This document shows, piece after piece, positions 1 through 10,265 of a DNA stretch of 64,000 nt (the stretch's first letter is position 1; every line of letters starts with the position of its first letter). Origin of the DNA: Suillus spraguei (lineage: Eukaryota; Basidiomycota; Agaricomycetes; Boletales; Suillaceae); NCBI GenBank assembly GCA_016800925.1, contig JABCPU010000098.1:62001-126000 (forward strand), written 5' to 3'. The notes beneath the pieces are model-generated. The model saw nothing but the letters and a program-made list of their open reading frames with translations. It did no database searches and was not told where the DNA came from. The translations under genes and the position numbers were made by a program.

Positions 1-1
1 A

Positions 2-601
2 CATGATGCCCGAAACGCTTCACCATCCTTTCTCATGATGGGATATGAACCCCGTGCCATTCCCCATCTAATCCCTGATTCTACTGTACCAGCAGCAGAA
101 GATCGGGTTCAATCCCTGCAAAAGATCCGAGAAGAAGCCATCGCATGCCATAACATTGCCATGCAAACAATGGCAGAATGGTCCCAAGGAGATAACTACC
201 AACCATGGAAGATCGGAGATAAGGTTTGGCTATCTGCTGCTAATCTTAGACTCAAATTCCCATCGCGGAAACTCGCACCAAAACGATACGAACCTTTTCC
301 AATCATCAATGTCTTATCACCCATCACGTTTACACTCAAACTTCCTCCGCAATGGAAGATTCACCCCACTTTCCATGCTTCTGTATTATCATCCTATAGC
401 AAAAACGACGTACACGGACCGAACTTCCTTGAACCACCACCTGATATCATCAAAGAAGAAGAAGAATATGAAATAGAAGCAATTCTTTCCCATAAAGGAA
501 CCAGCAATTGCCAATGCTATCTTGTCTCTTGGAAAGGATATTCATTGGGAGATAACGAATGGATCCCTGAAAAGAATTTAGCAAACTCGCACGAATCCTG
601 A
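2..601 (+). CDS. Ty3/gypsy retrotransposon Pol, integrase tail plus chromodomain (5' partial)
   Basis: The frame is open to the left edge of the window, so this is the end of a longer polyprotein; it reads SPSFLMMGYEPRAIP, the usual region just after the integrase catalytic core. GDKVWLSAANLRLKFPSRKL is the integrase C-terminal (GPY/F-like) segment. The last about 55 residues, beginning around EEEEYEIEAILSHK and continuing through YLVSWKGY and NEWIPEKNL, form a chromodomain with the conserved aromatic residues. In chromoviruses this module directs integration to marked chromatin. No stop or frameshift is visible in the part present, so this copy may be fairly young. It lies 1.6 kb upstream of its own 3' LTR. 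Confidence 0.9.
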   Translation, partial: HDARNASPSFLMMGYEPRAIPHLIPDSTVPAAEDRVQSLQKIREEAIACHNIAMQTMAEWSQGDNYQPWKIGDKVWLSAANLRLKFPSRKLAPKRYEPFPIINVLSPITFTLKLPPQWKIHPTFHASVLSSYSKNDVHGPNFLEPPPDIIKEEEEYEIEAILSHKGTSNCQCYLVSWKGYSLGDNEWIPEKNLANSHES

Positions 602-659
602 CTGCTTATAAGAAATGACATGCCCTTTGAATTCGAACCAGACCCATAAAACATTCAAT

Positions 660-2157
660 ATGACTTCCCCCACAAATGCCTCATTTCCCACTACTTACAT
701 CCACCCTGTCACCAAAGAAACTTATACCACCACTGACCACTATGCCGACCTCATCAGAAACATTGACAGAAACTCCTTCGTCGAAGCTGCCCTCCTCTGC
801 CCGGACACGCAACCGAGATTGAAAAGATCCTTACCGGCAAGGATGTTTCATCACCATCCTCCTTACCAACATCATCTGCACAGCCGCCCTCATCGAAACT
901 CTATGCCTTGACATTCAAGATGATGCTATCCATCAACGAATCCTACACTGCCAGAAACGTATTGCTCTTATGGGCTGCTTCTCCTTCCTGATTCTTTTAA
1001 GACTGATGTTGAAATGGCTATTCACATCATGGCTGAGCATCGAGCAGGCGTGGCTAGACCTCCCTCTCCACAAAGAGATCCACTCCCAATTCCTGCTCCT
1101 CCCACCCGTGATTCAGGCACTCGTTCTAATATCACTGCCCTTACTGGCTTACTCGCTGCTGTTCAGGAAGCCAACAACACAGCCGATGCCATCATGGGAG
1201 AACTTGAAGCGGCAACAGTCGATTCCAGAGAAGCTCGAGTATTAGTAGCTCGCTTAATCGACGCCGTCCATCATTATGAAATGCAATCCACACCACCCCC
1301 TATTGATACTACCACCATGCTTAATGAGGACACAGAACCTCCTCACCTATTTACCAAATGCTCCACCACACACAACAAAGCAGTCATAACTAGAGAACTA
1401 CATAATGAGCTTGCTGAGATTATTGCACTCGGGAATCGTGTAGTAGAAGAACAAGATAACGAGTCTGCCAAAGTCATTGCACTCGGCCAACAGCTAAAAG
1501 AACTCCACATCCATCCACCATGGTCGTCCCCAATACCTTCAACTCTACCGTCCCCATCCTCATAGAAGCATTGGGGCCTACACTTCCTCAGACCCAAACG
1601 AGTTGCTAGCTGCAGCTACAATGACACCAGCGCCCTCCATTTACACTATCGATGACAACCAAATCGAGAACATTTGTTCTAGTAATGAACGAGCCCTTAG
1701 ATGCATCACCCGCAAACGAGGAAAGAAACGTACACGCTCTATGAGCCCCCACCACCGCATCATCGCTCCAACTCCACTTCGGAAAGCAAACTCCAATCCT
1801 GACGAGAACATGAAATGCCGTGTCTGCGGACTACTTGGGCATTGCCAGAAGAATTGTGCAGAGTACCAGTGTGGGGTTTGTTGGTATTGGTCACCAACCC
1901 ATTTATCTATTTACTGTCCCCAACAAGTCGGAACTCCTCCCTTTACATTAACTTGGAAGGACGACGGATTCTATGACGCGCTTCGTTCTTGGGAATGACA
2001 GCTTGATGATGAACAAACTCGAGCAGCAGCTAGGTGGGATTTTAAACGGCATGCTGGTGTTGAAGAAGCTGCATATATGATGAGTGGTTCAGTTCTTGAC
2101 GAAGACTACGAGTTTAGCGATGATCCCATTTACTACTACGCTAATCAGGATGAGTAA
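660..2157 (+). pseudogene. Decayed third ORF of the chromovirus, double zinc-knuckle protein, between pol and 3' LTR
   Basis: After the chromodomain stop and before the LTR there is 1.5 kb of broken coding sequence on the same strand. It starts MTSPTNASF, shifts frame near 840 and again before 1603, and has a TGA at 1996-1998, after which the same frame stays open to 2157. The middle part (1014-1565) is alanine- and glutamate-rich and looks helical. The last part carries two adjacent zinc knuckles: CRVCGLLGHCQKNC (CX2CX4HX4C) and CGVCWYWSPTHLSIYC (CX2CX6HX4C), then an acidic tail. Zinc knuckles normally sit in Gag, upstream of Pol; here the gag-like product lies downstream. It could be a relocated nucleocapsid or an accessory ORF. 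I do not recognise the N-terminal half. Confidence 0.6.
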
Positions 2158-2190
2158 AAGTCAGTGACTTTACATGTAAAACGGGGGTAA

Positions 2191-2662
2191 TGTTACAATT
2201 GTACGTGCCCCTATTCATTTTTCGTCTCACTTTATCTTGTATATTACCTAACATGACTCTGACTCATATGCTCAATGCATCTGTACTATAGTAGCCTTCC
2301 TTCTTTGGATATGCACTTACATTCTCACGTCTCTCCTGGTCCATGCGCACATATTGGCCTATTTAAGCACGTTGTATTACACTTGTATACTTTACTTTAA
2401 TCTTATTGGGTTTTACCTGGAATATCCTTCACTTAGGTCTCCAACCTAAGTCGTCTGAATTGTCTCTAAGTCTAAGCACTCCTTAGCCTTAGTCTCTATT
2501 CTACCGATCATCCTAGAGTCACGACTATTCGATCGAATCCTTGATCCTATGCAGAACACTTCCGAGTAGTAGTCCTTGTTCTCTTTTGAATGTAGTCGAA
2601 CTTCCCAGCAGACCGGCTGTGTCTTATCACTGTCACTGGTGACGCCACCTTAGTTCATAACA
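2191..2662 (+). repeat. 3' LTR of the Ty3/gypsy chromovirus
   Basis: The repeat begins TGTTACAATTG and ends TTCATAACA, giving the perfect terminal inverted pair TGTTA/TAACA expected of an LTR. It is directly preceded by a purine tract (2178-2190, AAAACGGGGGTAA), the primer for plus-strand synthesis. A TATA-like ATTTAAGC lies at 2361. The flanking sequence after 2662 continues the integrase reading frame of the older minus-strand element, which fixes the boundary. The 5' LTR and target duplication lie outside the window. Confidence 0.85.
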
Positions 2663-5330
2663 GCTTCGGACATCTCTACTCGAAGAAACTGGTGAAGTTC
2701 ATTAAGGTCTAGGGCATATTCCTGGGTGCAGATGGAGGATAGGTCGCATCCCAGTGTAAAGATACAACCTAGCTTGGGCTGTAGATAAACCACTGCCTAA
2801 ACTAGTATGTTAGTCTTGCGCTCCATCTAGTCTGCTTCACTTGTAAGAACAAGAGTGTTCGACCCTAAAGGGGGATGCCTATTTAGTATGGTCAAGTTCG
2901 AGTCTAACTTATTTGCGAAACAAGTGTCCAAGTCAGCGGTAAGTTGCCGCGGTCAGCGATGATACTGCCGGAACTAGTGTCGTGCATTGCGGTGCTACCG
3001 TCATTGAGATAAAGTCAGTAACAGTTGTGTCTAGCGAGCGATGTCGAGCGGTGGTCTCAGCGGTAGCATTAAGGTTGCGAGCGGTGCAAAGAAACAGTAA
3101 AGAAGTCTGCGGTACTTTCAGTGGTAAAGTAGCGGAGCGTGAGAAGTTCAGTCAAAAGTAACAATCAAAAGTCCAGCGGTATGCCGGCGGTAACAGAGAA
3201 CGAGCGTGATGTATTAACGAGTGATAAGGGAACTTTAAAGACTATGTCCACTACTGGGTTGATCCAGAGCTAGACAATAATCCTGACCTATAGTACATGC
3301 AATGGTGTAAAATCAGGTGCTGTATTGTGTGGGGTACACGGTGCTTATATCCTAATTCATATGTACTCAGAATACTCTAGGCGAGATCAGTAGTGCTGGA
3401 GTGTAGTAACCGCCGTAAGTAAACATAGCGTGAGGCGCTGCGGCATGAGGCAACATGTAATAATGCTTGCCATGGAATCAGTGATAAGGAACAGAAAACA
3501 AACTACACACCAAATGGAGCTATGCGGATGCGGCAAGGACATGGAAGGACATCGGTTCATGGAACGTGGTGCGGCAGTCGGTACAGTGTGCAGTAAGCGT
3601 GGGATGCCGCCGGTACTGCTAAAGGGGTAAGAAGGCCATGGACTAGTGGTAACTCCTGTAAATGTGAGACGAGTGTCAAAATATGGGGTTTTAAGCCCAG
3701 CGCCAATATGTTCGTTACACCGGATGAATGGAAATGTTCGGGTGATAACCCTTATTGGCAAAGAAAGGTGAAACTCCAGAAGTGGCACTTGGAGTGTTAT
3801 TGTATGCAAACTCTGCAAGGGGCAGTAGCTCGGATCAGTTGTCCTGCTGATAGTTGCAGTAGATCCGGAGGTACTGTTCCAGCGTTTGGTTGGCATATTC
3901 TGTTTGTCCATCCCTTCCAGATGATATCCAGATGTGAAGTGTAGGACCATGTCTAATGCCTTTCCTAAGGAACAGAAGAAGTGGGATATGAACTCTGTTC
4001 CTTGATCTGAGGTTACATGGGATGGAACACCATGCTTGGAGAATACATGGAGGAGAAATAGGCAGGCGAGATCCGGAGAAGTAATGGTGTCGTGGGTCGG
4101 GACGAATATGGCTTGCTTGGATAGGTGATCTATGATGACAAGGATGGCTGTATAGCCAGATGAGTCTGGAAGTTGCTCAATGAAATCCATAGAGATGGAA
4201 TTCCAAGGTTTCTCTGGGATGGGGAGTTGCTTGAGTAATCCGTAGGGTTTATGTCTCGGAACTTTGGCTTGGGCGCAGGATGTGCAGGATCTGACGTATT
4301 CTTTGACATAGGCTCGTATCCCAGGCCAGGTGTAGTCACGTCAGACGAGCTCAAGGGTATGATTCTGTCTGAAGTGTCCGGATAGGGGGTGATCATGGCA
4401 GTTATGGAGGACGCGTAGTCGTAAGTCATTGGCTTCCAGAATGTAGATATGGTTGTCGCAGCGAAGGAATCCACTATCGTCCACTGTCCATCTCAGATCC
4501 GAAGGTACCGGAAAATGTGTTTGTGCAATAGGATCATTTGGAAGTTCAGTCAGGATATCTTTCTGAAGGTTTTCTGTATCCATGAGAACAGCTGCTCTAA
4601 GAACCGGAGGTGCTAGGGTTGTGGCTCATAGGGACGAAGTTAACTGTTCGGAGGTAAATACTGGGCAGAAATTATGAGGATTGACTTGAGCGTAGTCCTT
4701 ATCCCCCTCTTTGGGGTAGACGTCCCAACGTCTAGTAAGGGAATCCGGTTTGGCTCCAAGTTTTCAGGGACGGAAACGGATAATGAGATTGAACTGATGG
4801 AGGAATTCAGACCAGCGAGCCTGATGGCGAGAGAGAAGTTTGGTAGTGGAGAAGTACTCAAGGTTTTTGTGGTCCATAACAACATCTATAGGCTTGGACA
4901 AGCCTTCTAGGTAATGTCACCAGGTCCGAAAAGCTTCGTGGATGGCTAGGAGTTCCTTGTCATGGGTGTCATAATTGAGTTCCAGAGCAGACAGAGTACG
5001 GGAATAATATGCAACTGGACAAAGCTCTGAGTCTGGACATACAATGGACAGTATTCCAGCTATGGCATAATCAGAGGCATCAGTTTCCACAACTATAGGA
5101 ACATCCGGAATCCAGTGGGTAAGTATCGGAGCGGAAGTGAAGGCTTTTTTGAGTGCTCTGAAGGATTTCCGACAGTCTTCTGAAAAGTTCCAAGGAACTC
5201 CCTTGCACGTAAGCCGAGTGAGGGGAACTACGATATCCGAGTAGTTGAAGATAAATTGATGATAGAAATTAGTGAATCCGAGGAAGGATTGAATGTCCTT
5301 GATCTTCCGAGGTTCCGGTGACATGCACCA
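2663..5330 (-). pseudogene. Old Ty3/gypsy pol (RT end, RNase H, integrase), broken
   Basis: Read on the minus strand from 5330, the order is that of a gypsy Pol. The end of reverse transcriptase comes first (EPRKIKDIQSFLGFTNFYHQF), then the RNase H start (PIVVETDASDYAIAGILS). A frameshift follows near 4900-4640. Next is the integrase zinc-binding HHCC region (LHNCHDHPLSGHFRQNHT, near 4390), then the integrase core (DFIEQLPDSSGYTAILVIID and HVTSDQGTEF). After a second frameshift comes [14 protein letters not shown], where a 965 bp LTR interrupts it. The frame resumes after the LTR as EYALDLNELHQFLR and stops at 2662, where the chromovirus has inserted. It is a dead element with two later insertions. 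Confidence 0.85.
2755..3719 (-). repeat. Solo LTR, 965 bp family, inserted in the old integrase gene
   Basis: On the plus strand the block runs TGTAAAGATACA to TTCGTTACA, ending in the pair TGTAA/TTACA. Both flanks read into the same integrase domain on the minus strand, which places the ends. The flanking five bases (CCCAG and CCGGA) are only partly alike, so the target duplication is decayed or my ends are off by a base or two. A second copy with the opposite orientation lies at 32175-33144: both share the start TGTA and the block AAAACCCCAT, then TTTGACA and CGTCTCA. The interior is rich in ACTGCT/TACCGC-like triplets. Open frames in it are chance. Confidence 0.7.
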
Positions 5331-5347
5331 AACTGGTCTGGTGCATG
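5322..5347. repeat. Short perfect inverted repeat at the end of the pol fragment
   Basis: CATGCACCA (5322-5330) is mirrored by TGGTGCATG (5339-5347) with an eight-base spacer, exactly where similarity to reverse transcriptase ends. It may mark a breakpoint or the edge of the next inserted sequence. Confidence 0.55.
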
Positions 5348-6027
5348 GCTGACTAAGCACTACTGCAGCTGACAAATAGTACCAGGACTATAATAGCTTA
5401 GTATTCCTCTATTCAGAAATCAATCCATGATGCAGAATCGAAAGTTTCTTTTTGCTCATAAAAGTTTGCTTATTATTTCTAATTCATTTTTCATGGGTGT
5501 GTTTATGTATGTTTGGCTACATAAACTACTTCATAAGATTTCCACAGATGTCAGGTGACCCCAGAAAAATAATTACATAGAGTTACCCTGCAGAGAAACC
5601 CATGAAACCCACTATGATTCACTCGCATCATTTCTATGCATCTACAAAAAGTGCAAATTTATGCATAGCCATTGATATCCCACATGACTTCTTCTCACAC
5701 CCTTGAGCATATTACAAATCAACTATGACAATATTCAATAAATAGGGTAGGTCAGCACCCCTACAAAATGTGGGAAAACAGTAGCATAGCCATTCATTTT
5801 GTCTATATAATACCCACCTTTTTGTCAATAAAAGAGAGATTTTCTCCCCCTCAGAAATATAACTGAGAGTGAAGTGTGACCAGCTGAATCAGTACACTGT
5901 CAAGAACATTGTCAACAACAGTAAGATTAGAAGTCTACTCTGTGAGATAGCACTACCTTGAGCTCACTGTGCTCAACAACTAGCAAGACCCTGAGCTCAC
6001 TGTGTCTGACAACCAGCAAGACAACAA

Positions 6028-6178
6028 ATTTTTTTTCTTTGACAAATTCATTCTAGTTTCTTTCATCATCTTTCTCTCTGTTTTTCTTTCTCTGTTGTCT
6101 GTTTCCTTGCTTCTGTTTCTTTTGAATCTTTTTCTTTTCTTCTTTTTCTTTGATTACTGGTCTCTCTCTCTCTTTCAA
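6028..6178 (+). repeat. Pyrimidine-rich tract
   Basis: About 150 bases are almost entirely T and C on the plus strand, ending in a CT dinucleotide run (TCTCTCTCTC near 6160). This explains the small open frames of Phe, Ser and Leu seen here. Confidence 0.8.
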
Positions 6179-6530
6179 AGTTTGCTGGGGCTAAGTGTCC
6201 TTGTGTTTCTGATATTTGTGTTGTCTCTTTAGTCCATCTAAGGCCAGAGTAGCTTAGTGGGAGAGACTTCAGAAGTTGATAGCAACACTCTATCTTGCAC
6301 ATCTGAGTAGCGATACTGAGATAAGGTCTTCACTGACTGATAGACTCTAGTTATTGAAAGGGGACTTGGTATTGAAATCCAAGGATGTCCGTTCCTGCTA
6401 ACTGCTTAATACTCATAGTGAGTTCCTTGGCAGCAGGTTCAATAGTAAGCTAGAGATTTCTGAAGTAGTGATCAGTCTTGACCAGGGATTCTACTGTCTA
6501 GGCTGGGAACTGGGTGCATGTGGATGGATT

Positions 6531-6770
6531 TGTCTAGGAAAGATCCTTCTAGACAATAAACTGGGTGTGAAATAGATTGGCCTAGGAATGAACCTTCTAG
6601 GCAGTGGACTTGGGAACTTGGGTAGATTTGTCTAGGAATGAACCTTCTAGACAATAGACTTGGGCACTTGAATAGATTGGCCTAGGAATGATCCTTCTAG
6701 GCACTAGATTTGGGAACTTGGATAGAGTTGTCTAGGAATGAACCTTCTAGACAATGGACTGGGATAATAT
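6531..6770. repeat. Alternating palindromic minisatellite, five units of about 49 bp
   Basis: Units start at 6531, 6578, 6629, 6678 and 6729. Two variants alternate as A-B-A-B-A. The A type contains TGTCTAG and CTAGACA flanking an 11-base spacer; the B type contains GCCTAG and CTAGGC around the same spacer. In every unit both arms change together, so the ability to form a hairpin is kept. Confidence 0.85.
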
Positions 6771-7693
6771 TCTCAAAGATATGAGAATAGAATACATGGA
6801 CCAAATAGTGGCTGGTCAAAGATATGAACTGGAGAGACGTGGTCTCTAATATAACTGACTATTTTCCTAGGTATATTGTATACCTAGCTTTGAAAATAGT
6901 ATAATGATGGTCTCAAGGGAATTCATTACCCTGCACTTGGTTTAACAATGCTTCAAAGTGACTAACTTTGCAAGCCTTGAGAAATATTTACTCCTAAAAT
7001 ATAGTGACAAGTGGGAGATCCTATTTTTTGGGGGGAGAATGGGCTCTCCTTTTATACATGTAGCATGGGAAAATAGTTATGTAAGCTAATATAGAGAGAA
7101 CCAATCAAAATATTCATCCAAACTCAAAAGAATAGGAATAAAAGGAAAAGGTGGAGCCATGACATCATATATGACATCATAGTGGAGCAGAACATTCTAG
7201 AAGTGAAATGGAACTGTCCAGAATGAAGTGACATCAGTATGATATCATACCCTGTGGGTACAATTTTATGAAGTGTTTGAAGTGTCAAGGCATCCTAATA
7301 GTAAGAAATAGTAAGGGAAAAATGGAGAAGAGGAGACAAGAATAATAGTACAATGGAAACAGGTGAAACATAGGTTGTTTTTGGTAGGTTTTTGTAGGCT
7401 TTGAACTTTTCTCTATAGTTTTCTCTAGCCAAAGTGAATAAGCCAAAGGTAAGGCTATACCTAAACCTTCAATCTTCTTTTCACATCAACTAGGTCATTA
7501 TGTGATTCCCATCTCACATATGACTTTTCTTCAAACAATGCAGATTTGTGAATCAGCAGAAATGTCTGGAAGTGTTTTGAACCAAGGTATGGTACCAAGG
7601 TATGGGTTGACTAGTCTGAGAGCTAAGCTAACAGACATGGTCTTTTGTGGGTCACCTAGCAGTCATGTCCATGCATGATTCCCGTATCATGCA

Positions 7694-8477
7694 GGACAGC
7701 TGTTAAGACCGTACTCAAAGGTAGAGAGACCTGAAGGGCTTTGGCCTCAGTTCGTGCACTGTGCCCCTTTCTCAAGTAATGCCCCTTATTTCAGGGAGAA
7801 GTTATACGTCCGAAGATCCGGAAGGAGTTGCGTGACAGGTCCGGATGTCCGAAGGTATCGGATATGATATGTCCGAAGGTTATCTGGAATGTAGGGATGG
7901 AACGAAGATTAAGACTAGCTTCGGAACGAATTCCTAACTAGAAACTAGCAGAGATAGACTATCCGAAGATAGAGTCGGAGATATAGACTATAGGAATCAA
8001 TCCCAGTCTTGGAAGATGACTTGGAGCAGAAAGTGGCTTAAGTCTGAAGGAAGCAGAATGAGCAGAATCTAAGATGATATTCGAACTAAGGTTCTACGGA
8101 GATTTACAAGTGGTTTATATACTGTAAGTATCTGAGACGGATAATCAACAGGTCTGGGACCGAGGGCTATGTATGAAGTGTAACGGAAGTCTATTAGTTA
8201 ATGCACAGCGGATCAGTAAGCACGAATCGGAAATGAACACAGGTAATGGATCAGTGACGTAGGAGGGAAATATACATAGCCAGAATACCGGAAACAGGAG
8301 GAATGACGAAAGGAGATAGACGCAGATATACACAAGGGAGTTAAGGTGCGAGAAGTGAGCACATTCGGATGGGTGGTCCGGACAGGATCTGTGGACCGGA
8401 CAGATATGGAATCGATCGGATCTGATCGGATATGGTCGGATCTGAGATTAGAAGTATGGTATATGACAACAGCGCCT
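7694..8477 (+). repeat. LTR-like repeat, copy 1
   Basis: The copy starts TGTTAAGACC, soon followed by a block with GGCCTCAG, GTGCC and CCCTT. It ends with GGTATATGACA. It shares the order of several diagnostic blocks with the sequence 8478-10215: the GGCCTCAG block, TTTATATACTGTA with GAGGCTATGT-like sequence and AGTAAG, then GGATCGGATATG-like words, and GGTATATGACA. It is rich in TCCGGA and TCCGAAG. No open frame of interest is present. It may be a solo LTR of an unidentified family. Confidence 0.55.
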
Positions 8478-8983
8478 GTTAAGGGTGAGACTTACGAGTT
8501 TTTTCAACCAACTTCCATCACTTCCTTCTTGCTTGTTACGACCATGCAAAACCAGAGATTAGTAAGAAGTCCTGGTCTTACATGGGGTTGTACCAGAGGG
8601 TTGTAAAGTCAAAGGGGCTTGGCCTCAGCTCGTACGCTGTGCCCCTTACCCGAGTATGTGCCCTTAATTTCAGATGAAGTCCAAGGGAGAGTTCTGGTGA
8701 AGTCTGGATGGAGGGTCCGGACGAACTCTAAGGCAGGATAGCTCAACAGAGCTCCGATGGACTTCCGGATGAGCGCGGGAATGCGCCGGAACTATTTCTG
8801 GAAGGTAGGGAGTAATGGTAACACTACTGGAACAAGCTCCAAGTAGAACGGATGAAGGATGGACCGCTGGACAAAGTCCAGGGCAGGATAGGAGCAGAGC
8901 TCCGGAGGGAAAGATGATCCATAGATGTCAGAGGATAGGATAGGATGGATCCGAAGGACTAGGGGTCCGAAGGTCCGGAGCTC

Positions 8984-9262
8984 GGAGGAGCGGAGGAGCG
9001 GAGGAGCGGAGGAGCGGAGGAGCGGAGGAGCGGAGGAGCGGAGGAGCGGAGGAGCGGAGGAGCGGAGGAGCGGAGGAGCGGAGGAGCGGAGGAGCGGAGG
9101 AGCGGAGGAGCAGAGGAGCAGAGGAGCAGAGGAGCGGAGGAGCGGATGATCGGATGATTGGAGGAGCGGAGGAGCAGATGATCGGATGATTGGATGATCA
9201 GAGGAGCAGAGGAGCGGAGGAGCGGAGGAGCGGAGGAGCGGATGATCGGATGATCGGATGAG
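8984..9262. repeat. 8 bp tandem repeat (GGAGGAGC)n, about 35 units
   Basis: The unit is almost perfect from 8984 to about 9110, then mixes with variants AGAGGAGC, GGATGATC and GGATGATT. Since 8 is not a multiple of three, every frame reads a 24-base periodic peptide without stops, which produces spurious open frames on both strands. Confidence 0.95.
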
Positions 9263-9888
9263 CATAGCTCTGCGGATCTTAGAGGGAGTGTTGGCTACTA
9301 GAGAGGAGTAGGTCCGGATATGGTGTAGAGATAGTATAGACTACTCCGGACAAGGTCCGGAATAGAAACAGACAGTATAAGACTACCAAAGGTAGAGTCG
9401 GAGGTGAAACAGATGATAGACGGAGATGGACAAAGTCCGAAAAGATTATATGACATAGGATCAAAGCTCCGGCCTAGGGAGTGATCCCATAGGCCTGAGT
9501 CGGAAGCTTACAAGGGCCGGAGCCCAAGTGCAAGAACGGAGATAGAGTTATATAGACATGATAACAGGATACAGAGTAATCAAAGGAATATACAGAAGTA
9601 GGAACAATGAATCAGACTAAGGTCTGCAGGAGTTGTACTACAAGTTTATATACTGTAGGAGCATGCCAGAGGGTAAGTACGGATAGTCCGAGGCTATGTC
9701 TGAAGCATACGGAAACACATTAGTAAGTACAGCGGGACATAAGGCTATGAACTCGGAGATGAAGCTCGTACGAAATACTTATCAAGACGGAGGCAGAGAT
9801 CACCGAGAACCGGAAGCACAGAGATACCCAGAGCCGGAGACACAGGTATATTCTAAAAGGGGTAATGCGCAGGTGCGCGGGAATAGTT

Positions 9889-10083
9889 CGGATATGAACT
9901 CGGATCGGATATGGACACGGATCGGATATGGACACGGATCGGATATGGACACGGATCGGATATGGACACGGATCGGATATGGACATGGATCGGATATGGA
10001 CACGGATCGGATATGGACATGGATCGGATATGGACATGGATCAGATATGGACACGGATCGGATATGGACACGGATGGATATGG
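9889..10083. repeat. 17 bp tandem repeat (GGATATGGACACGGATC)n, about 11 units
   Basis: The head-to-tail unit contains GGATCGGATAT with A/G and C/T variants in GGACACGG or GGACATGG. The founding word, GATCGGATATGG, is present as a single copy in repeat copy 1 near 8423. Frames through it are open on both strands only because the unit contains no stop. Confidence 0.95.
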
Positions 10084-10265
10084 ATTGGAGTGGATGGGTG
10101 GATCGGATATGTGAACTGGATTGGATGGGTCGATCAGATATGTGTAGGTTGGGTGTCTGGATGTCCATGGATTGGATTTGATCTAGACCCGAATGTACGG
10201 TATATGACATTGCTCCAAAAAAAGTACCGTCCCTCATCTCCAAGTCCCTCATCTGCCTAGTCACA

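Larger units (their letters stand above)
5348..7693. other. Noncoding, repeat-derived DNA
   Basis: No credible gene is visible on either strand. The stretch is AT-rich and resembles LTR or leader sequence of an unidentified retroelement. There is a TATA-like TCTATATAATACCC near 5808 followed closely by AATAAA (near 5827), two short repeats containing GAGCTCACTGTG around 5960-6003, and a purine run with GGGGGG at 7030-7037. Two distinct low-complexity blocks inside it are listed separately. Confidence 0.5.
8478..10215 (+). repeat. LTR-like repeat, copy 2, enlarged by minisatellites
   Basis: This direct neighbour of copy 1 starts TGTTAAGGGTG and contains the same blocks in the same order: GGCTTGGCCTCAGCTCG at about 8619, TTTATATACTGTAGG at about 9648, and GGTATATGACA at about 10199. 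It is about 1.74 kb instead of 0.78 kb, largely because two simple repeats have grown inside it. All long open frames here, on both strands, come from those repeats. Confidence 0.55.

Noticed and set aside
3387..3630. Open frames on both strands downstream of the integrase fragment
   Set aside because: They lie within the 965 bp LTR and have no protein similarity.
6002..6302. Phe/Leu/Ser-rich membrane-like frame and its antisense Glu/Arg-rich frame
   Set aside because: Both come from the T/C-rich tract and have no start context or conservation.
8792..9265. Long Ser/Pro/Leu-rich open frame on the minus strand
   Set aside because: It is read through the 8 bp tandem repeat; the period forces an open frame with no stop on either strand.
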